NCBI GenBank assembly: GCA_947561715.1
Contig: OX387203.1
Span: forward strand, 3,472,001 to 3,536,000
Length of the DNA: 64,000 nucleotides
Origin: Ascidia mentula
Taxonomy: Eukaryota > Chordata > Ascidiacea > Phlebobranchia > Ascidiidae
Reading direction: 5' to 3'
The notes under the pieces are model-generated. The model worked only from the letters and a program-made list of their open reading frames with translations. It did no database searches and had not been told where the DNA came from. Of the stretch, positions 11,873 through 25,100 are shown piece after piece. The stretch's first letter is position 1, and each line of letters starts with the position of its first letter. Made by a program: the position numbers and the translations under genes.

Positions 11873-12549
11873 CCTTTCTTTGGCGTAAGTCACGAGAAAG
11901 TTTTCTCCAAGAGATTAATTAAAGCAATTAGGATTCACGGCAACTACTGATTGTCCCAGTAACGGTCCATGTGACTGGTACCTGTATTGTCGTGTCCCTG
12001 GTTACAGCACTTGTGACAGAACGGCGTTTTTGTCCTTACAGCATTGCGTTTTTTTAAAAAATACTTTCACACACCCATACTTTGACAAAGCGGCTGTAAA
12101 ATGTGGTTTAAACCGCTCCTTTATCAACATACCTCGCCGCTTAACGCAACTTTCGGTGTCACGCTTAAGAGCCATCGAGCTATACCCGCTTTGTCACAGA
12201 GAACAACTCTCAATGGCATATAAGTTCAGCGCCAAACAGACTCTAAATGTTTTGCGTAGGCAAGTGTATTGTTTTTGTGGAATGCCAGATGGGTCTGTTT
12301 TCAAGCAATGCACGTGCAGACTAATTGCCTAAGCCATTCCACGCTCACAATAAATGATAAACCTAGTAAGCGCAATAGCGCGGTAGAAGTACAACTAAAA
12401 GCAGTGCATATGGCAGCGGCGCATTTAGAATTGCCCGGACAAATTTGGGATATAAAAAATGGGGTGGGATTGGTGGACAAAAGCAATGGTAAAAATTATT
12501 CATCGTTCCTCTTTCAAATGTCATAAAAAAACTACATTTGCGTTCTATT
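11873..12549. other. ZP2 upstream region, no gene seen
   Basis: This runs from the ZP2 TATA-like box to the candidate poly(A) site of ZP3. I see no exon signatures. A 100-codon plus-strand open frame at 12030-12332 has no recognisable domain and was not accepted. Confidence 0.5.
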
Positions 12550-13302
12550 TTTATTATATATACGTACAGTGCCACTCGCATACAAGGTTCAATCGACAAC
12601 GAATAGTGATTGCATTCAACTAATAAGGATCAAAACAAAATACAAGAAGATAGTAAGATCGTTGCATAAGGGAGTGGAGGTGACGTGTCGAAAATGCTTC
12701 ATAGCAAGCAGTATGTACACATACGAAACCAGGAATGAAACTTTTAACCAGGAGTGAAACTTTTTCAGGATTTCACGAATGTATCGCGATAATCTAGAGT
12801 TACGTAATTATCGGCGCAACAAACGATTCGATTTTATACAACAAAAGTTCAACTGCTGGTCTTGAAAGTTAAACTGCTTTACACCAGGACACTGGTTTCC
12901 GCAATTACGACCCGCAAAAAAGTTACTAATCCAACAAACATGGGAAAGTGTCACATTGCAAAGAAATTACAAATTGGCTCGAAACAAAAAAATATGTATC
13001 ATGATTTTTAGGGAAAGGCAAAAATTTCGCGAGTGGCTGTAGGCAATGACTCGTTCAGTAAAATTACTTTGTTGAAACAGGCAGATCTCAGTTTGGAGAA
13101 AGGTAGTCATTCTCATCGTCAAGTGTTGACAATTATTTTTTCATGATCAAGGGCTTTCGCGTCAGTATGTCTTTGTAAACATGCTTAAGTCTTTATACAA
13201 AGCCATGTGCGTTACATGGCTCGATGTTTCCTTTAAATACGACACTACGTAAATTACAAAGCATATATGTGAAGTATCGAGAAACCAGGAAGCTTTGTAA
13301 AT
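12550..13302 (-). promoter_or_regulatory. ZP3 3' UTR and candidate poly(A) signal
   Basis: This is homologous to the ZP2, ZP4 and ZP5 flanks. A minus-strand AATAAA lies at about 12550-12555, about 750 bases past the stop. The tttcctttaaatacgac block near 13230 is also present downstream of ZP4 and ZP5, with ZP2 more diverged. Confidence 0.5.
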
Positions 13303-16300
13303 CTATTTTGTGATTGCGTTAGAGTTGACATAGCTCAGGTCGTAATCTTTGCCGTGGCTCTGGTTTCGCTTGAAGGCAAAAACAGCAATAAGAATTGCGA
13401 TCAGCGCGAACATGACGACCGCAAGGCCGATGAGAATCCACAGCACAGAACGATCTTCGGACGTTTGAACACCGGTATTACTCTCGACTATGGAAAGACA
13501 TATATTTTAGTGCACATACTTGTTTCTATCAATTGCAAAACACTTGTGGTAAATTGTTTGATTTGATGCAAAATAACCAATTCAGTTTGTAAGCTTACCA
13601 AATATTATTATCAATACACTTTCATTATGTCGTACCTTGACATCTTCCTAATGCGTTCTTGAATGCTCCGTCTCCACAAACGCATTGTTCAGCTCTTGCG
13701 GCGTCCAACACACAAATTCCAACTTCACCACAGTCCTTACTGCATATATCCTCTGCGAACATGAAAACAGGAAGTGTTTTTCGTTTCTGCTTCGCACTTT
13801 TTTTCAGCTGAAGCTTCACAATACAAGTGTTACGACGTAACATAAATGCTAAATTTGTTTCTTTAGATTAAGCCAATTGCAAATAAACCATATAAAATCG
13901 CAGGCAAATGTTATATAATCAAACATGCAAAACATAAATTGCTTCTCACTTAAAACATTTAATGTCAATATCAATAAACCCCCATTGGTCTGTGTTTGGT
14001 GTACAAGGAAAGTTTACCTTCTTTTCTTTGAAAGAACGCTGAGACTTTCCCTGTTTGCTCAACTTCTCGCTTCACTTTAATCATGACGGTCGATCGTCGT
14101 CGTCTTCCGGTAGTGCACTACATATGAGGAGCAATAAAATATGTGTAGACACCATTTTTGAACTTGTACGTTACGACATATCAAATTAAAACGTTTAAAT
14201 ATGGACAAGTTACCGGTCAGCTACTCGAAAACCATTTTTGGTGCTTAGTTTGACCTTTTTCGTCTCTTTCATATGACTGTTATAAAATGTGTGCAATGAT
14301 GCCGAAAGCAATGAACGAATCTAATCGAATACAATTGTGGGATTCAAATGACAAATCCATTGAGTATGAACTCACTGTGGCGGTACATGAAGTCCCTCCT
14401 GTTTCGACGCAGAGCTCGGCAACAAACTCTACCCGCGATGTTCTGCTTGAGCCAAAGAAGAAGGACTGAAGTCTGATGATCGCATGGGAAGACTGGCTGT
14501 TCCTCACTGCCGAAAATTTATCCAGAATCGCTGATGTTGCACTTGTGGGAGTTGCCGGGCAATAGTTGCTGTGAAAAAAGGAAAATTTACTATTTTTGGA
14601 AAAACACGATATGCCGGAAATCTTATTTTGATAAACCAATACTTCCACATGTTATGGATGTTCTGCCATGGAGGCTAAGAAATTGTTTTTTTGGATTTGC
14701 AATATAGACAGACGGTCTATTGGTGATGGTGAACACTATTTACTGGAGGCATTTGTGAATGATAATTGGACGCTGTTTGACTGCTTGGCCACATTGTAAA
14801 CAAAAGTAAACACTTACTCCATCAGTGTGATGCTGTTTGTAGCATCTTCAGCTGCGGAAACCACCACTCTTTTGATTCGAATCTTGATATCATTTGGCAA
14901 AGAGGTGGTTGGACCGACCTAAAACAATAAGTGGTATTAAAGACACTTCCCTGTATTGTTTGATCAATCTGGGCTCCAACAAAGCCTTCCCAAATTTAGT
15001 TCTAGATCTTGAATCTTGATGAAGATAACAGCAACCTGTTATAAGCCTTGAGAACTGCTAGGTCTTCTGTACATGCCGCAAAGACAAAAAACAACAAATA
15101 GCGATGCCGACATTTCCCCATCTTGTTAAGGTTTTGTGAAACAATGATGAAAAATAACAGCGTCTTTACGAAGCAACAAATTGCGTGTCATTAGCCCTGA
15201 GAACTGGTATTTCTAAAGTCTTTACTTTTGTGTAAGCAATCACAGTGATATGTTTTGTAATTTCGTCGTGGTCGGCGACCAGGAAAGGCTTTGAGTGTGA
15301 AACGTCATGCCGCATAGACAAAACCACTTTGCAATTACTTCATACTATGCCGGTAATTTGCTAATATGAATAACACTGAGTGAGACCGATCTTACCCTGA
15401 AGTTAATCGTGGTGTCCGTACTAACTGGGCCGGTCAATGGTGTTGCTAGGCTACCGTCAGCAAACGGTTCTGCTTGAAACTGCACGGGCTGCGAAAGAGG
15501 TGTTTCTTGATCTGGTCCGTTCACCACGCTTAAAAAATGTAAAACGGTTGAGACATTTTATTGTTCCATTGTTTCAAGGTTTTAATGCAAAATGTACTAT
15601 TTTGTTTGGAGGAATAATTTAATTGACCATTGTTGTTCACTCCCATAGAATAAATGAGATTCATGTTTTCAATGATATTTAACGAGAAATTAAGAATTTC
15701 TTACGTCATTAGCTTACCTCTGAGTGGCGTTGAAATCGAATGAAATATTCTGACTTTTCTGGAAAACGCACGTAATGGGATATGTGATAACAAAACCTGT
15801 AGTGTATGTCGCAGTGGGATCGGCGTTCGTCAAGTTCCAAGATATTTTTACATTATTGCCATCGTCCTATTTCAAAATACAATTCAGCCATCTTTTAAAC
15901 CGTTTCGATTTTGTAATTTTTTTCCAGGGCCTATGTAATATTCCTGTACGTGGAATATAGTACAGAAAAACATATTGCAATTATTATTTTGCGTAAAAAC
16001 TGTAGGTCACTGAACTATTGGCGAAAAATTTAGATCTCTATCGTCTCGTGTGCCAACTTTGTCCTGATTTAATGTTCCTGTTGCAGGCATATTGTAACTT
16101 GATAATCTGTTAAGAAGCCTTGTTGGACAACAGGCGAAACGTCGGAATAATGTTACGTTTTTTTATATGTACCAGAAGATGTTACGTTTTAAGTTTGTCC
16201 TGATTGTTTGCGATAAGCTATATGTACCATACATCATTCATTTCAGGTTGCGGGGGTTAAACATCTCTATACTTACTGTTGAAACACCATCACACGATCC

Positions 16301-19300
16301 ACTGAACTTCCAGTATCCAGAATTGTCGTCAGTTCCACCACATGTGTTCAGACTCATAGAGCTTACATTAGTGACCTGTGCGTCCAAAAAGAAGGATTCC
16401 AAGGCCCAAACTTCCACTCGATCAGAGTAACAAGTGAAGTTCACCGGCAAAACTAAGAATACAGCAATGGTATCTTTTTGGTCTTGCTTCTGTCAGAAGT
16501 GAAACTGAACGAGATGATGTAGCTGCCAACTTACCACAATTAGTGCCGTTCAGGTCAGGTGTTGTGGAAGCGTCAGCATACGAAGTGTTACAGACACAAC
16601 TGAAGGTACCATTGGAGTTTGTGCAAGTGGCTGCCGTCGAACAGTTTCCGTAGTTGGTCGCACATTCATCGTAATCTAAAGTTTATGCCAGTTAGTTAAA
16701 AAAAAAAACGCTATTCTGCTCTGTACAAGTAAAACATATGTATATTACTTCCACAGAAGCTTATTCTTCACAATTAGTTTTTGTTGTTTCGAGCTCTTTT
16801 GTTCAATAATCCAAAAAGACTAAAACTGTTGTCTTTGCCGTGCAACGAACTTAATTGCACAATGAATTGCCTTACCGGCTGCAGTGGGCGTACCACCATT
16901 GATTGTTTGAGAAGAAGCACTATGAGCCATCAAAGAGGTTGTAAAGTTAATACAAAGTAAATTGCCCCGGCTATTGAATTTGACGTGTTTGTCAATTTAT
17001 CGTTAAATTCCTTGGATTTTCCATTTTTTTAAATGAAACACAAGATTAAGAAAACAACATTTTTATTTCTAAATAAAAAAACTTTTTTTTTAAGATGGAA
17101 ATCGTCTTATTCCTACCCCCAGCTTTTGGAACGCTGCCGTTTATCGTTTCAGGAGACGAATGAGTTTCCAAAAATGTGGTGAAGTCATCAGCCGAGTGTG
17201 AGCTTCCATTGATGTTAAGAAGTACAATGATTTCTGTTCTGGAGCCGTTTACTGTTAAGCTTTCAACTGTTGCGCTCAGTGATGTGTAAGAGAAAAGTGT
17301 GCTGGATTGTATATCTGCGATCAGTGCCTCAATCTAATAAAAGTAAAAATCATATGTAAGCATCGGCCCGGTTTGCGGCTTGCTTGAAAGTAAAAATGTT
17401 ATTAGCTTTAAACAACAAAATTTTCACGTTCTGACTGGCGCATCTTACCGTGGTCTGGATCATGGCAGTCGTTTCGGTTACTGCGACCTCGACAGTAAAC
17501 AATGCCCGGTAGTCTAGCATGGTTGTTGATGCTGTAGACATAACACAAAATATCGACTTGGCACAAAAAAATTTTGATACTAATGATTAACGTCACAAAT
17601 TGAAATTATTGACATGCCAATTAGACCAGTTCCACTGTAAAAACGACAAATATATTTTTCAGAAGGCCTTAATTTTTTTCATGTAAAAGACGGACTTACG
17701 CCTACAAAATGTTCCGTTGCCTGTAAACCCAGTGTTGCAACCGCACGAAAAACTCCCAATAGTGTTATTGCATGTGGCGTTGGCATGGCAACCGTGAGCC
17801 CCAGCGCATTCGTCAATATCTGCGACGCACAAATATAACGATGAAGAAAGTTATTAGAATAAGCAAACATTTTTTTATGTTCAGTTTCTGAAAGTCTTTT
17901 TTTTCCACAAAATCATGTCAACATCATTTATTGGTGCTAACACCAGTTGAACTTAATACGACGCAATACCCAAAAACAGTTATTAGCAAATTTATCCCCT
18001 AGAAAGTTTTGCTGAGTTTTTCAATTCCAAAGAATAAATCGTCAGGGAAATGAATCGAAATAATCGTAAAAAAATGAACTTAAATCGACGAAGATGCATC
18101 CAAACGAGTCGTTTTGAGGTAGCATCAGATCTGTAATTTTACCGTTGCATGTTATTCCATCTCCGGTGAAGTCTGTGTTGCAAGCGCACGTGAAGCTTCC
18201 ATCTGTATTACTACAAGTCCCAGCAATAGGGTCACAAGTGTGACTACCAGTGGTGCACTCATTCTCATCTATAATATACGAATTAAATGAAAGGGAAAGA
18301 GAACACAAATATAAATTATATTAAACAATAACGTAAATAAGCAAAGTGGAGCCAATAATATGAATTGTGTAAGCTGCATACAAATGGCCATTGTTTCGTC
18401 CCTTTGGTCTCATCGGTGCAGCTGGTGTGACTATCTGACGACTTTTCTGACCAAACGGCCAAATAACGTAAATGACTAACAATACGAAAGTTATTGAAAT
18501 TATTTAAACTAAGAGTTCCTTTTATGCCAAAAAAACATTCATGTTTTCCATAATTTCCAAGCAGTTTTAAGCGTCACGTAACGCTACAGCTATTACAAAC
18601 GAATGTTAAAGCGATTTTAACTGAGGCTGAACATAGTTACGACAGCTTGACTGCAAACTTTCATCTCTTAAAAAACGTATCACTTCGCACATTAATTTTG
18701 CGTAGTAATATATCTTACCAACACAAGCGATCGGGTCTGTTGTTCCATTCGCAACGTAACCAGTGTCGCAGGTACAGGTATAAGTTCCAGCTGTGTTTAC
18801 ACATGTTCCGTTTGCACCGCAATCACGGGCAAGGGCTACGCACTCATCAATTTCTGCAAAAATGGCAACGGTGAGTTTTTGCGACAGTATTGAAAAAAAG
18901 ACAGATTTCTGGTGAACAGGAAAAGAAATCACATCACTAATCTTAAAAGCGCCCAATAGTTAATGCTGGAAGTTTCCAGCTGTGCCGTTTCAAGAATCAG
19001 AGGCTTTTTTAACGATAATCACCTGCGCACGTGTAACCATCACCAGTAAAACCAGAGTTACAAGTGCACGTAAAGTTTCCAATTGTGTTTGCGCAAGTTG
19101 CATTTCCATCGCATGTGTGAGTATTGACACCAGCTGGACATTCATCAATATCTGTGACAAAACAACGTAACTGATGCACTGCAATAAACTTATACTAACC
19201 ATGCTATCCCATCACTTACCGTCGCATATCTTGCTGGCTGATAACATAAAACCGGGATTACATGAGCAAGTGTAGGTACCGGCTAGGTTCATGCAGATAA

Positions 19301-20200
19301 GGGTTTCAGCACCACATATGGTCACGTTCGAACATTCGTCAATATCTAAAATGACGCAAGTGGTTAGAAACTTTTTCGTCGGCTTTTCCACGCAATTGTC
19401 CTGCTTTTTAAAGTACAAAAGATTCACGGCCAATAGACGCCCTGTGACGGGGTCGACCTCATTCTCAAATACCTTGGACCGCATATAAAATGATCAACCA
19501 ACTTTCGAAACACACTGACCTGTACAACTTGTTCCAGCTGGGATAACTTGAACAGTCTCACCGGGATAACTTGTTGTACTTGTGTCATTATACCCGCTCT
19601 GGCAAGTACACTGAGCGGCCGAGTCGCCGAAACTGTCGTCGCAGGTCGCGTTCGTGTGGCACGGAACATACCCGGTTGAACACAGGTTGGAAACTTTAAA
19701 CAACAAACGATACAGGCATGATGTACTGTAAACGTTTAATTTGTGGTAAATAAATTAATACAACTTACTCAAGTTTCTGTCGGCGTTTCCAGTGACATAG
19801 GCCCGGGCACTTACGACCAGTGTTGAATTGGAGACCGCAATTGTTTCTTGTGACGTTACTGGAGTGACGTGGCCCGATACGAGATCATTGATAAAGAAAA
19901 CTGAAATAAAAATAGATATCATATTATGAAATATGCATTGCCACTTTTAAGGGAATTGATGAACGCCACCATTCGCTGAAGTCACCACAATGCAGCGGTT
20001 GCGCACCGCAAATATATTTTCTTCTCCACCCAGTTCTTAAGTTTAAACATAACTTAACCAGATCTTATCAAATTTACCTTGTGAAATTTTTACGAAAAAA
20101 GTCTAATCGTCATAAACTCACAAGCGTTTGGGTCGCCTTGGCAAGATCCATATTCAAGCAGGGAAGCACTCAGAAGACAAAGGAGAATCAACGATTTCAT
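13303..20200 (-). CDS. ZP3: EGF-SEA-ZP transmembrane egg-coat-like protein (871 aa)
   Basis: Nineteen coding exons: 20122-20200, 19769-19900, 19520-19693, 19220-19345, 19023-19151, 18719-18853, 18143-18268, 17700-17819, 17449-17531, 17117-17333, 16535-16675, 16277-16452, 15718-15866, 15396-15528, 14818-14918, 14376-14568, 14018-14117, 13636-13752 and 13303-13487. The sum is 872 codons in frame. The module order matches ZP2: signal peptide [20 protein letters not shown], Cys-rich module, five EGF, SEA-like, EGF, ZP, GRRRRST furin site, stalk module, one helix, tail ending NAITK. Its SEA exon ([16 protein letters not shown]) is of the ZP4 type, not the ZP2/ZP5 type. A second, truncated ZP2/ZP5-type SEA exon remains downstream at about 16870-16955 (separate entry). 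The 5' end, including promoter and signal exon, is closest to ZP5. Confidence 0.9.
16870..16955 (-). pseudogene. Relic 3' half of a second SEA exon inside ZP3
   Basis: The stretch reads like the end of the ZP2 and ZP5 SEA exon on the minus strand ([17 protein letters not shown], then TPTAAG) and keeps that exon's splice donor. Homology stops abruptly near 16955, and no acceptor or first half follows. The complete SEA exon of ZP3 (17117-17333) lies upstream in transcript order and is of the ZP4 type. This is best read as the scar of an exon replacement or unequal exchange. Confidence 0.75.
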
Positions 20201-20503
20201 CTTCAGTTTTCCGCACTCAGGATTTCAAAATTATTTCAAAGTTAATATCGCTTCAGTTTACAGACAAAATATCGTTTATCGCGCTATAATAGCAAAGATG
20301 CGGTGATAAATCTATTATGTTTCGTAGTCGTATTGATTCCCTATACTCCATTGAACAAATTATATAGAATAGCAACTAACTTCGAAAAAATACTGATCAT
20401 CAACCTTAAACAACTTTGCTAAAGCGCACAATTACTTGCAGTGTTAAGCAAAGTGACTGCAACGCAATAGCCAAAGTGACTCCACACTGGACCTTACCTC
20501 ACC

Positions 20504-20552
20504 TTATATACCCTTCCCACACCCCTGTCGCATATTTCCCTTGCTGACGTCA
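20504..20552 (-). promoter_or_regulatory. ZP3 core promoter: TATA-like box and CRE palindrome
   Basis: A minus-strand TATATAA (20504-20510) is preceded upstream by a perfect TGACGTCA (20545-20552), about 35 bases apart and about 305 bases before the start codon. ZP5 has the same pair with the same order and similar spacing. CRE palindromes are bound by CREB/ATF bZIP factors in animals; use here is inference. Confidence 0.6.
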
Positions 20553-21460
20553 CGGTGAATAGGGAAGAAGGGGAAATGTATCTCGACCTATCCCCCACTG
20601 TGTGGATTTGTTTCCCGCTATGTTGAGGACCAAACTATTGCCATTACCCCAGCAAAATATTTAAACACAGATAATACTTTGGTTCAACGCAACGCGGATT
20701 ATCTTTGCAATGATACAACAAGTGAATAAAATTGCAAACCAAGGTTTCACTAAACACCATTGGCTATAGCTTTTAATTGCAGACAGGCAGAGCACGACAC
20801 CTTTTTTTCTTTCCTTGGTGATACGATTTCCTCTATTATTAGCTTTCACTAGCCATATCGGCCACACCTTTGTCGCTCAAAAGGCACGTTCGAATCCTAT
20901 AAAAGCGCAAATGCCGAAACGTTAAAGGTCGCAGATTGGGCGAAGATATTGCAACTGACCTTTTTCCTTGGATGAAAAAAAAACTTAGTTGGTGATTTTA
21001 ATCAGCACATCTCACTCATGGAATTAGTGCTTCGGCCTGTGTTATGTGCTTCGTGTCATGGAAAGAGCGTGATACAGCGTAACATTCATATTCCGTGCTT
21101 TCACGTGAACCTGTTGTGCAACATATGTTTTTCAAACAGCTGTGCACACTATTTCCACCTATCAGATCTCATTAGTGAATGTAGCTAGTGACCGATGACG
21201 GCCTTGTCGGCTAACTAACCAAGCGCAGGGACTACTTTGCGTTGACAGTCGGCGTCGATCTCTCAGATTCCAAACTGGTACGAACTACCGGAGACGGAGT
21301 GCAGTAGTGCAACTGCCTGCTGGTCACAGATCAGTATGGCATGTTTCTAAGTGTTCGTCTGGAAAATCATTGCACAACTGAATGACTTCTTCAACGTTTG
21401 ATTAGGTCTTCCGACTATCACTTAAACATTTTAAATCTTTTTGTGTTTGTACAATATATT
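20553..21460. other. ZP3 upstream region
   Basis: No gene is seen. The stretch contains the shared upstream block (20855-20945, separate entry), with a tRNA-B-box-like gttcgaatcc at about 20888. The rest shows no exon signatures on either strand. Confidence 0.5.
20855..20945. repeat. Shared upstream block (cggccacacct ... gttaaaggt)
   Basis: A block starting near cggccacacctttgtcg, with later landmarks gcaaatgcc and gttaaaggt, recurs near 29148-29235 and 37760-37855 upstream of ZP4 and ZP5. A more diverged copy lies at 30195-30310. It may be a conserved distal regulatory element copied with the genes, or a degenerate short interspersed element; this copy also has gttcgaatcc, which resembles a pol III B box. 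Confidence 0.5.
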
Positions 21461-22186
21461 TATTGTGTTAAGGTGCACTGCCACCGGCTATAGCATATAA
21501 GGTGCAATCTACAACGCTAGCGTTTTAATCATCAAGAACCATAACAAAATACAAGAGAAATGCATTATTGGTCGAAAATTCGGAGGTCACGTGTTGAAAG
21601 TACGTCATAGAAAGCAATACAAGTTCGAAACGAACATCTTCAATACTAGCAGTAAACTTTTTCGCAAGTTCATGGTTATCGACACGACCAACGCTTCGGT
21701 TTTTGCAACACGCAGGAAAAAGTTACACTGGAGTCTTGGAAACAAATTGCTTTTTGCCAGTTTTCGTTTAAAGGATAGGAAAACCAGTTTCGGCAAATTC
21801 GACGCGTGACGATTTTTCATTGATAAAAATGTTTTGCTATAGTGCCACAACCCGAGATTCAAAAAAGAGACTAGACGGTGTTTTAAAATTTAAAAATTAA
21901 AGATAAATATTTTTATCTCTTCTCGAATGGCTGCAGACATCATACATTTTGTAAAAGTTTGTTAAAGCTGGAAGATCTTACATTTTGAGAAAGGAAATCA
22001 TTCTCATCGTCAAAAGTAATCATCACGATTCGGGGCTTTCCCTTCAGTACGTCTTTGTAAACATGTTTGTGAATCTTTATACAAAGCCACGCGCGTTACA
22101 TGGCTCGATGTTTCCTTTAAATACGAAACTACGTAAATTACAAAGCATATATGTGAAGTATCTAGAAATCGTGGATGCTCGTAAAT
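21461..22186 (-). promoter_or_regulatory. ZP4 3' UTR and candidate poly(A) signal
   Basis: This is homologous to the other 3' flanks. A minus-strand AATAAA lies at 21461-21466, about 720 bases past the ZP4 stop. The tttcctttaaatacgaaac block near 22110 is almost identical to that of ZP5. Confidence 0.5.
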
Positions 22187-25100
22187 CTATTTAGTGATTG
22201 CGTTAGAGTTGACATAGCTTAGGTCGTAATCTTTGCCGTGACTCTGACTCCTCTTGAAAGCAAAAACAGCAATAAGAATAGCGACCAAGACAAACATGAC
22301 GACCGCAAGCCCGATGATTATCCAGAGTACAGTACGATCTTCTTCAGTTGAGGGTTCATTACCAACAACTCTTGTAACTGCAAGAGGACAAATTAAAGTA
22401 CATGTATATATTTTCATGAAAAGCATTGAAAGCTAGTTGTGGTAATAAGCTTTTGAACCAGCATTTGTTACTGGCATCAGTGGATTTCTGCAAAATATTT
22501 TTAGCAAACCTTGGCATCTTCCAGCTGCGTCCTTGAATGCTCCGTCTCCACAAACGCATTGTTCAGCTCTTGCGGCGTCCAACACACAAATTCCAACTTT
22601 ACCACAGTCCTTACTGCATGCATCCACTGCAAACGAATAAATTATTTTCCGACCCTAAGAATTTATTTGTTTGTCGGTACAAAATTCAGATTGTTAATAT
22701 AAAATTATTTGCTATTTCCAAAATTTCTATGATGTAATTTTAACACCTGGATAATCAATGATTTACCTTGTGGCTTAAAAAACAGAAAGCTTTTTTTTGT
22801 TACTAGTTGTCAAAAAAGGCGTTTAAGCTAACTTGAGAAAACACCATTACTGGAATACATAGAAGACTAAAAATTTTTGACAAGACAATTTTTGTCTTAA
22901 TATCATGACGATATATCATTACCAAATTTATTTCACTATATCAAGTAATTCACAATCATCTTTCGAAAAATAACACCAATATAATGGCAGCATGTTTAAA
23001 ATCTACACATGTTTGTTTTGTATCTTGTTGCATTTTACCTTCCCTCCTTTGGAAGATCGCTGTGGCTTCGCCTGTTTGCTCAACTTCTCGTTTCACTTTA
23101 ACCATAATAGCTGATCGTCGTCGTCTTCCTGAAGCACCGCACTATAAGAGGAGCAAGTTATAGAGGCCATCAATTTTTAACTTCAGCGACAAATGTACTG
23201 CAGACTATAGTTGTGGAATTAAAACACCATTGTGTACTCACTGCTGCACATGAAGTCCCTCCTGTTTCGACGCAGAGCTCAACAACAAATGCTACCCGCG
23301 ATGTTCTGCTTGAGCCAAAGAAGAAGGACTGAAGTCTGATGACCGCATGGGATGACTGACTGTTCCTCACAACCTTAAACGTATTGAGAATCGCTGATGT
23401 TGCACTTGTAGGAGTTGCCGGGCAATAGTTGCTGTGAAAAAAGAAAAAAATATTATTCGAACAACACGATAAGCAAGATATCCTTGCTGTTTTATGGAGG
23501 TTATTATCGAATACTTGTATGAAAATCCAAGGTTTATGACCAGGAAAGGGAAGTATTTTTTTCATATTAACATAGGCCTACGCAATTTTCCGTAAAAAGT
23601 TTTATTGCCAAAAGGAAATATTGTTTGCGAAACATTCGTTAACTATTGGTCACTTTCCAATAGCTCTCCAAAATGCTATCAAAAGTAATCACAAGAGACA
23701 AGAATGCTTACTCCATCAGTGTGATGCTGTTGGTAGTATCTTCAGCTGCAGAAACCGCAACTGTTTTGATTCGAATCTTGATATCATTTGGCAAAGAGGT
23801 GGTTGGCCCGACCTACGAAACAAATGATGATGACGAGTCAAAAGCGTGATTTTGAATCGAGATTTGGCTGGTACGTAAATTTGACTTGCAATGTCATTTT
23901 ACAACACTGCTAAGTTGATGAAGCGACATTTCCTCTTCCAGTGGATAACAGACAGTGCCGATCTTACCTTGAAGGTAATCGTGGTGCCTGTGCCAATTGG
24001 GCCGTTCAGCGGACTTGCGAGGCTAGCGTCAGCAAACGGTTCTGCTTGAAATTTCACTGGCTCTGAAAGGGGTGTTTGTTGGTCCGGACCATTCACCACG
24101 CTTAAAAAAAGATTGAAATAATTTGTGCGTTCAGGATATTCGTTAATACTTCGACTTGCAAAAATACAAAAATATACTTTTGTAGACCAATCGGAAAGTT
24201 CGTAACTATTCCTATACAAATAGTTGAGTTTCAACTACAAAAGAACACCTACCCAGTTTTTAAAACTTATTCTACGGTAAGCGTACCTTTTAGTGGCGTT
24301 GAAATCGAATGAAATATTCTGACTTTTCTGGTAAACGCATGTAATGGGATATGTGATAACAACACCTGTAGTGTACAGAGCAGTGGGATTGTCGTTCGTC
24401 AAGTTCCAAGATATTTTCACGTTATTGCCATCGTCCTGTTTCAAAAGAACATGCAGGCTTCGTTTTTCGTCCCCTTTTGTTTGTATTATGGTCTTTGGAC
24501 CTTGTGTGTATCTATATATACTATATAGCATGGTCTTCATGAAAACATTGACGTCAGTTTAAACCTTGTTATGTATATTTAATTTATCATTCTTTTGTAA
24601 GTTTTTAATGAGCAAAGCCATTTACTACTTACCGATGGAACACCACCACACGATCCGTTAAACTTCCAGTATTCGGAACTGTCGTCAGTTCCACTGCAAG
24701 TGTTAAGCTTAAGAAAACTCGCAGTAGAGACCTGATGGTTGTCCATAAAGAAGGAACCCAAAGCCCAAACTTCCACACGGTCAGTGTAGCATGTAAAGTT
24801 CACTGGCAAAACTAAGCGAAATATCAGTGGTGTTAATCGTTAGCTCTATCAGGAAATTAAACGATTTGTGTACAGCTGCAGACTTACCACAGTTAGTGCC
24901 GTTCAGATCAGGTGTGGTAGAAACGTCAGCATACGAAGTGTTGCAGACACAACTGAAGGTACCGTTGAAGTTTGTACAAATGGCAGCCGTCGAACAGTTT
25001 CCGTAGTTGGTCGCGCATTCGTCGTAGTCTTAAATAAATATCTCCCAGGCTTAATCTTCTCGAATAGGTTAATGATCAAATCGTCATTACGTTTTCATCA

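Noticed and set aside
12030-12332. 100-codon plus-strand frame between ZP2 and ZP3
   Set aside because: No family features, no equivalent at the other intergenic gaps, composition not convincingly protein-like.
20860-20900. Possible tRNA gene around the B-box-like gttcgaatcc
   Set aside because: No matching A box or cloverleaf stems could be found, and the ZP4 and ZP5 copies of the block lack the B-box sequence.
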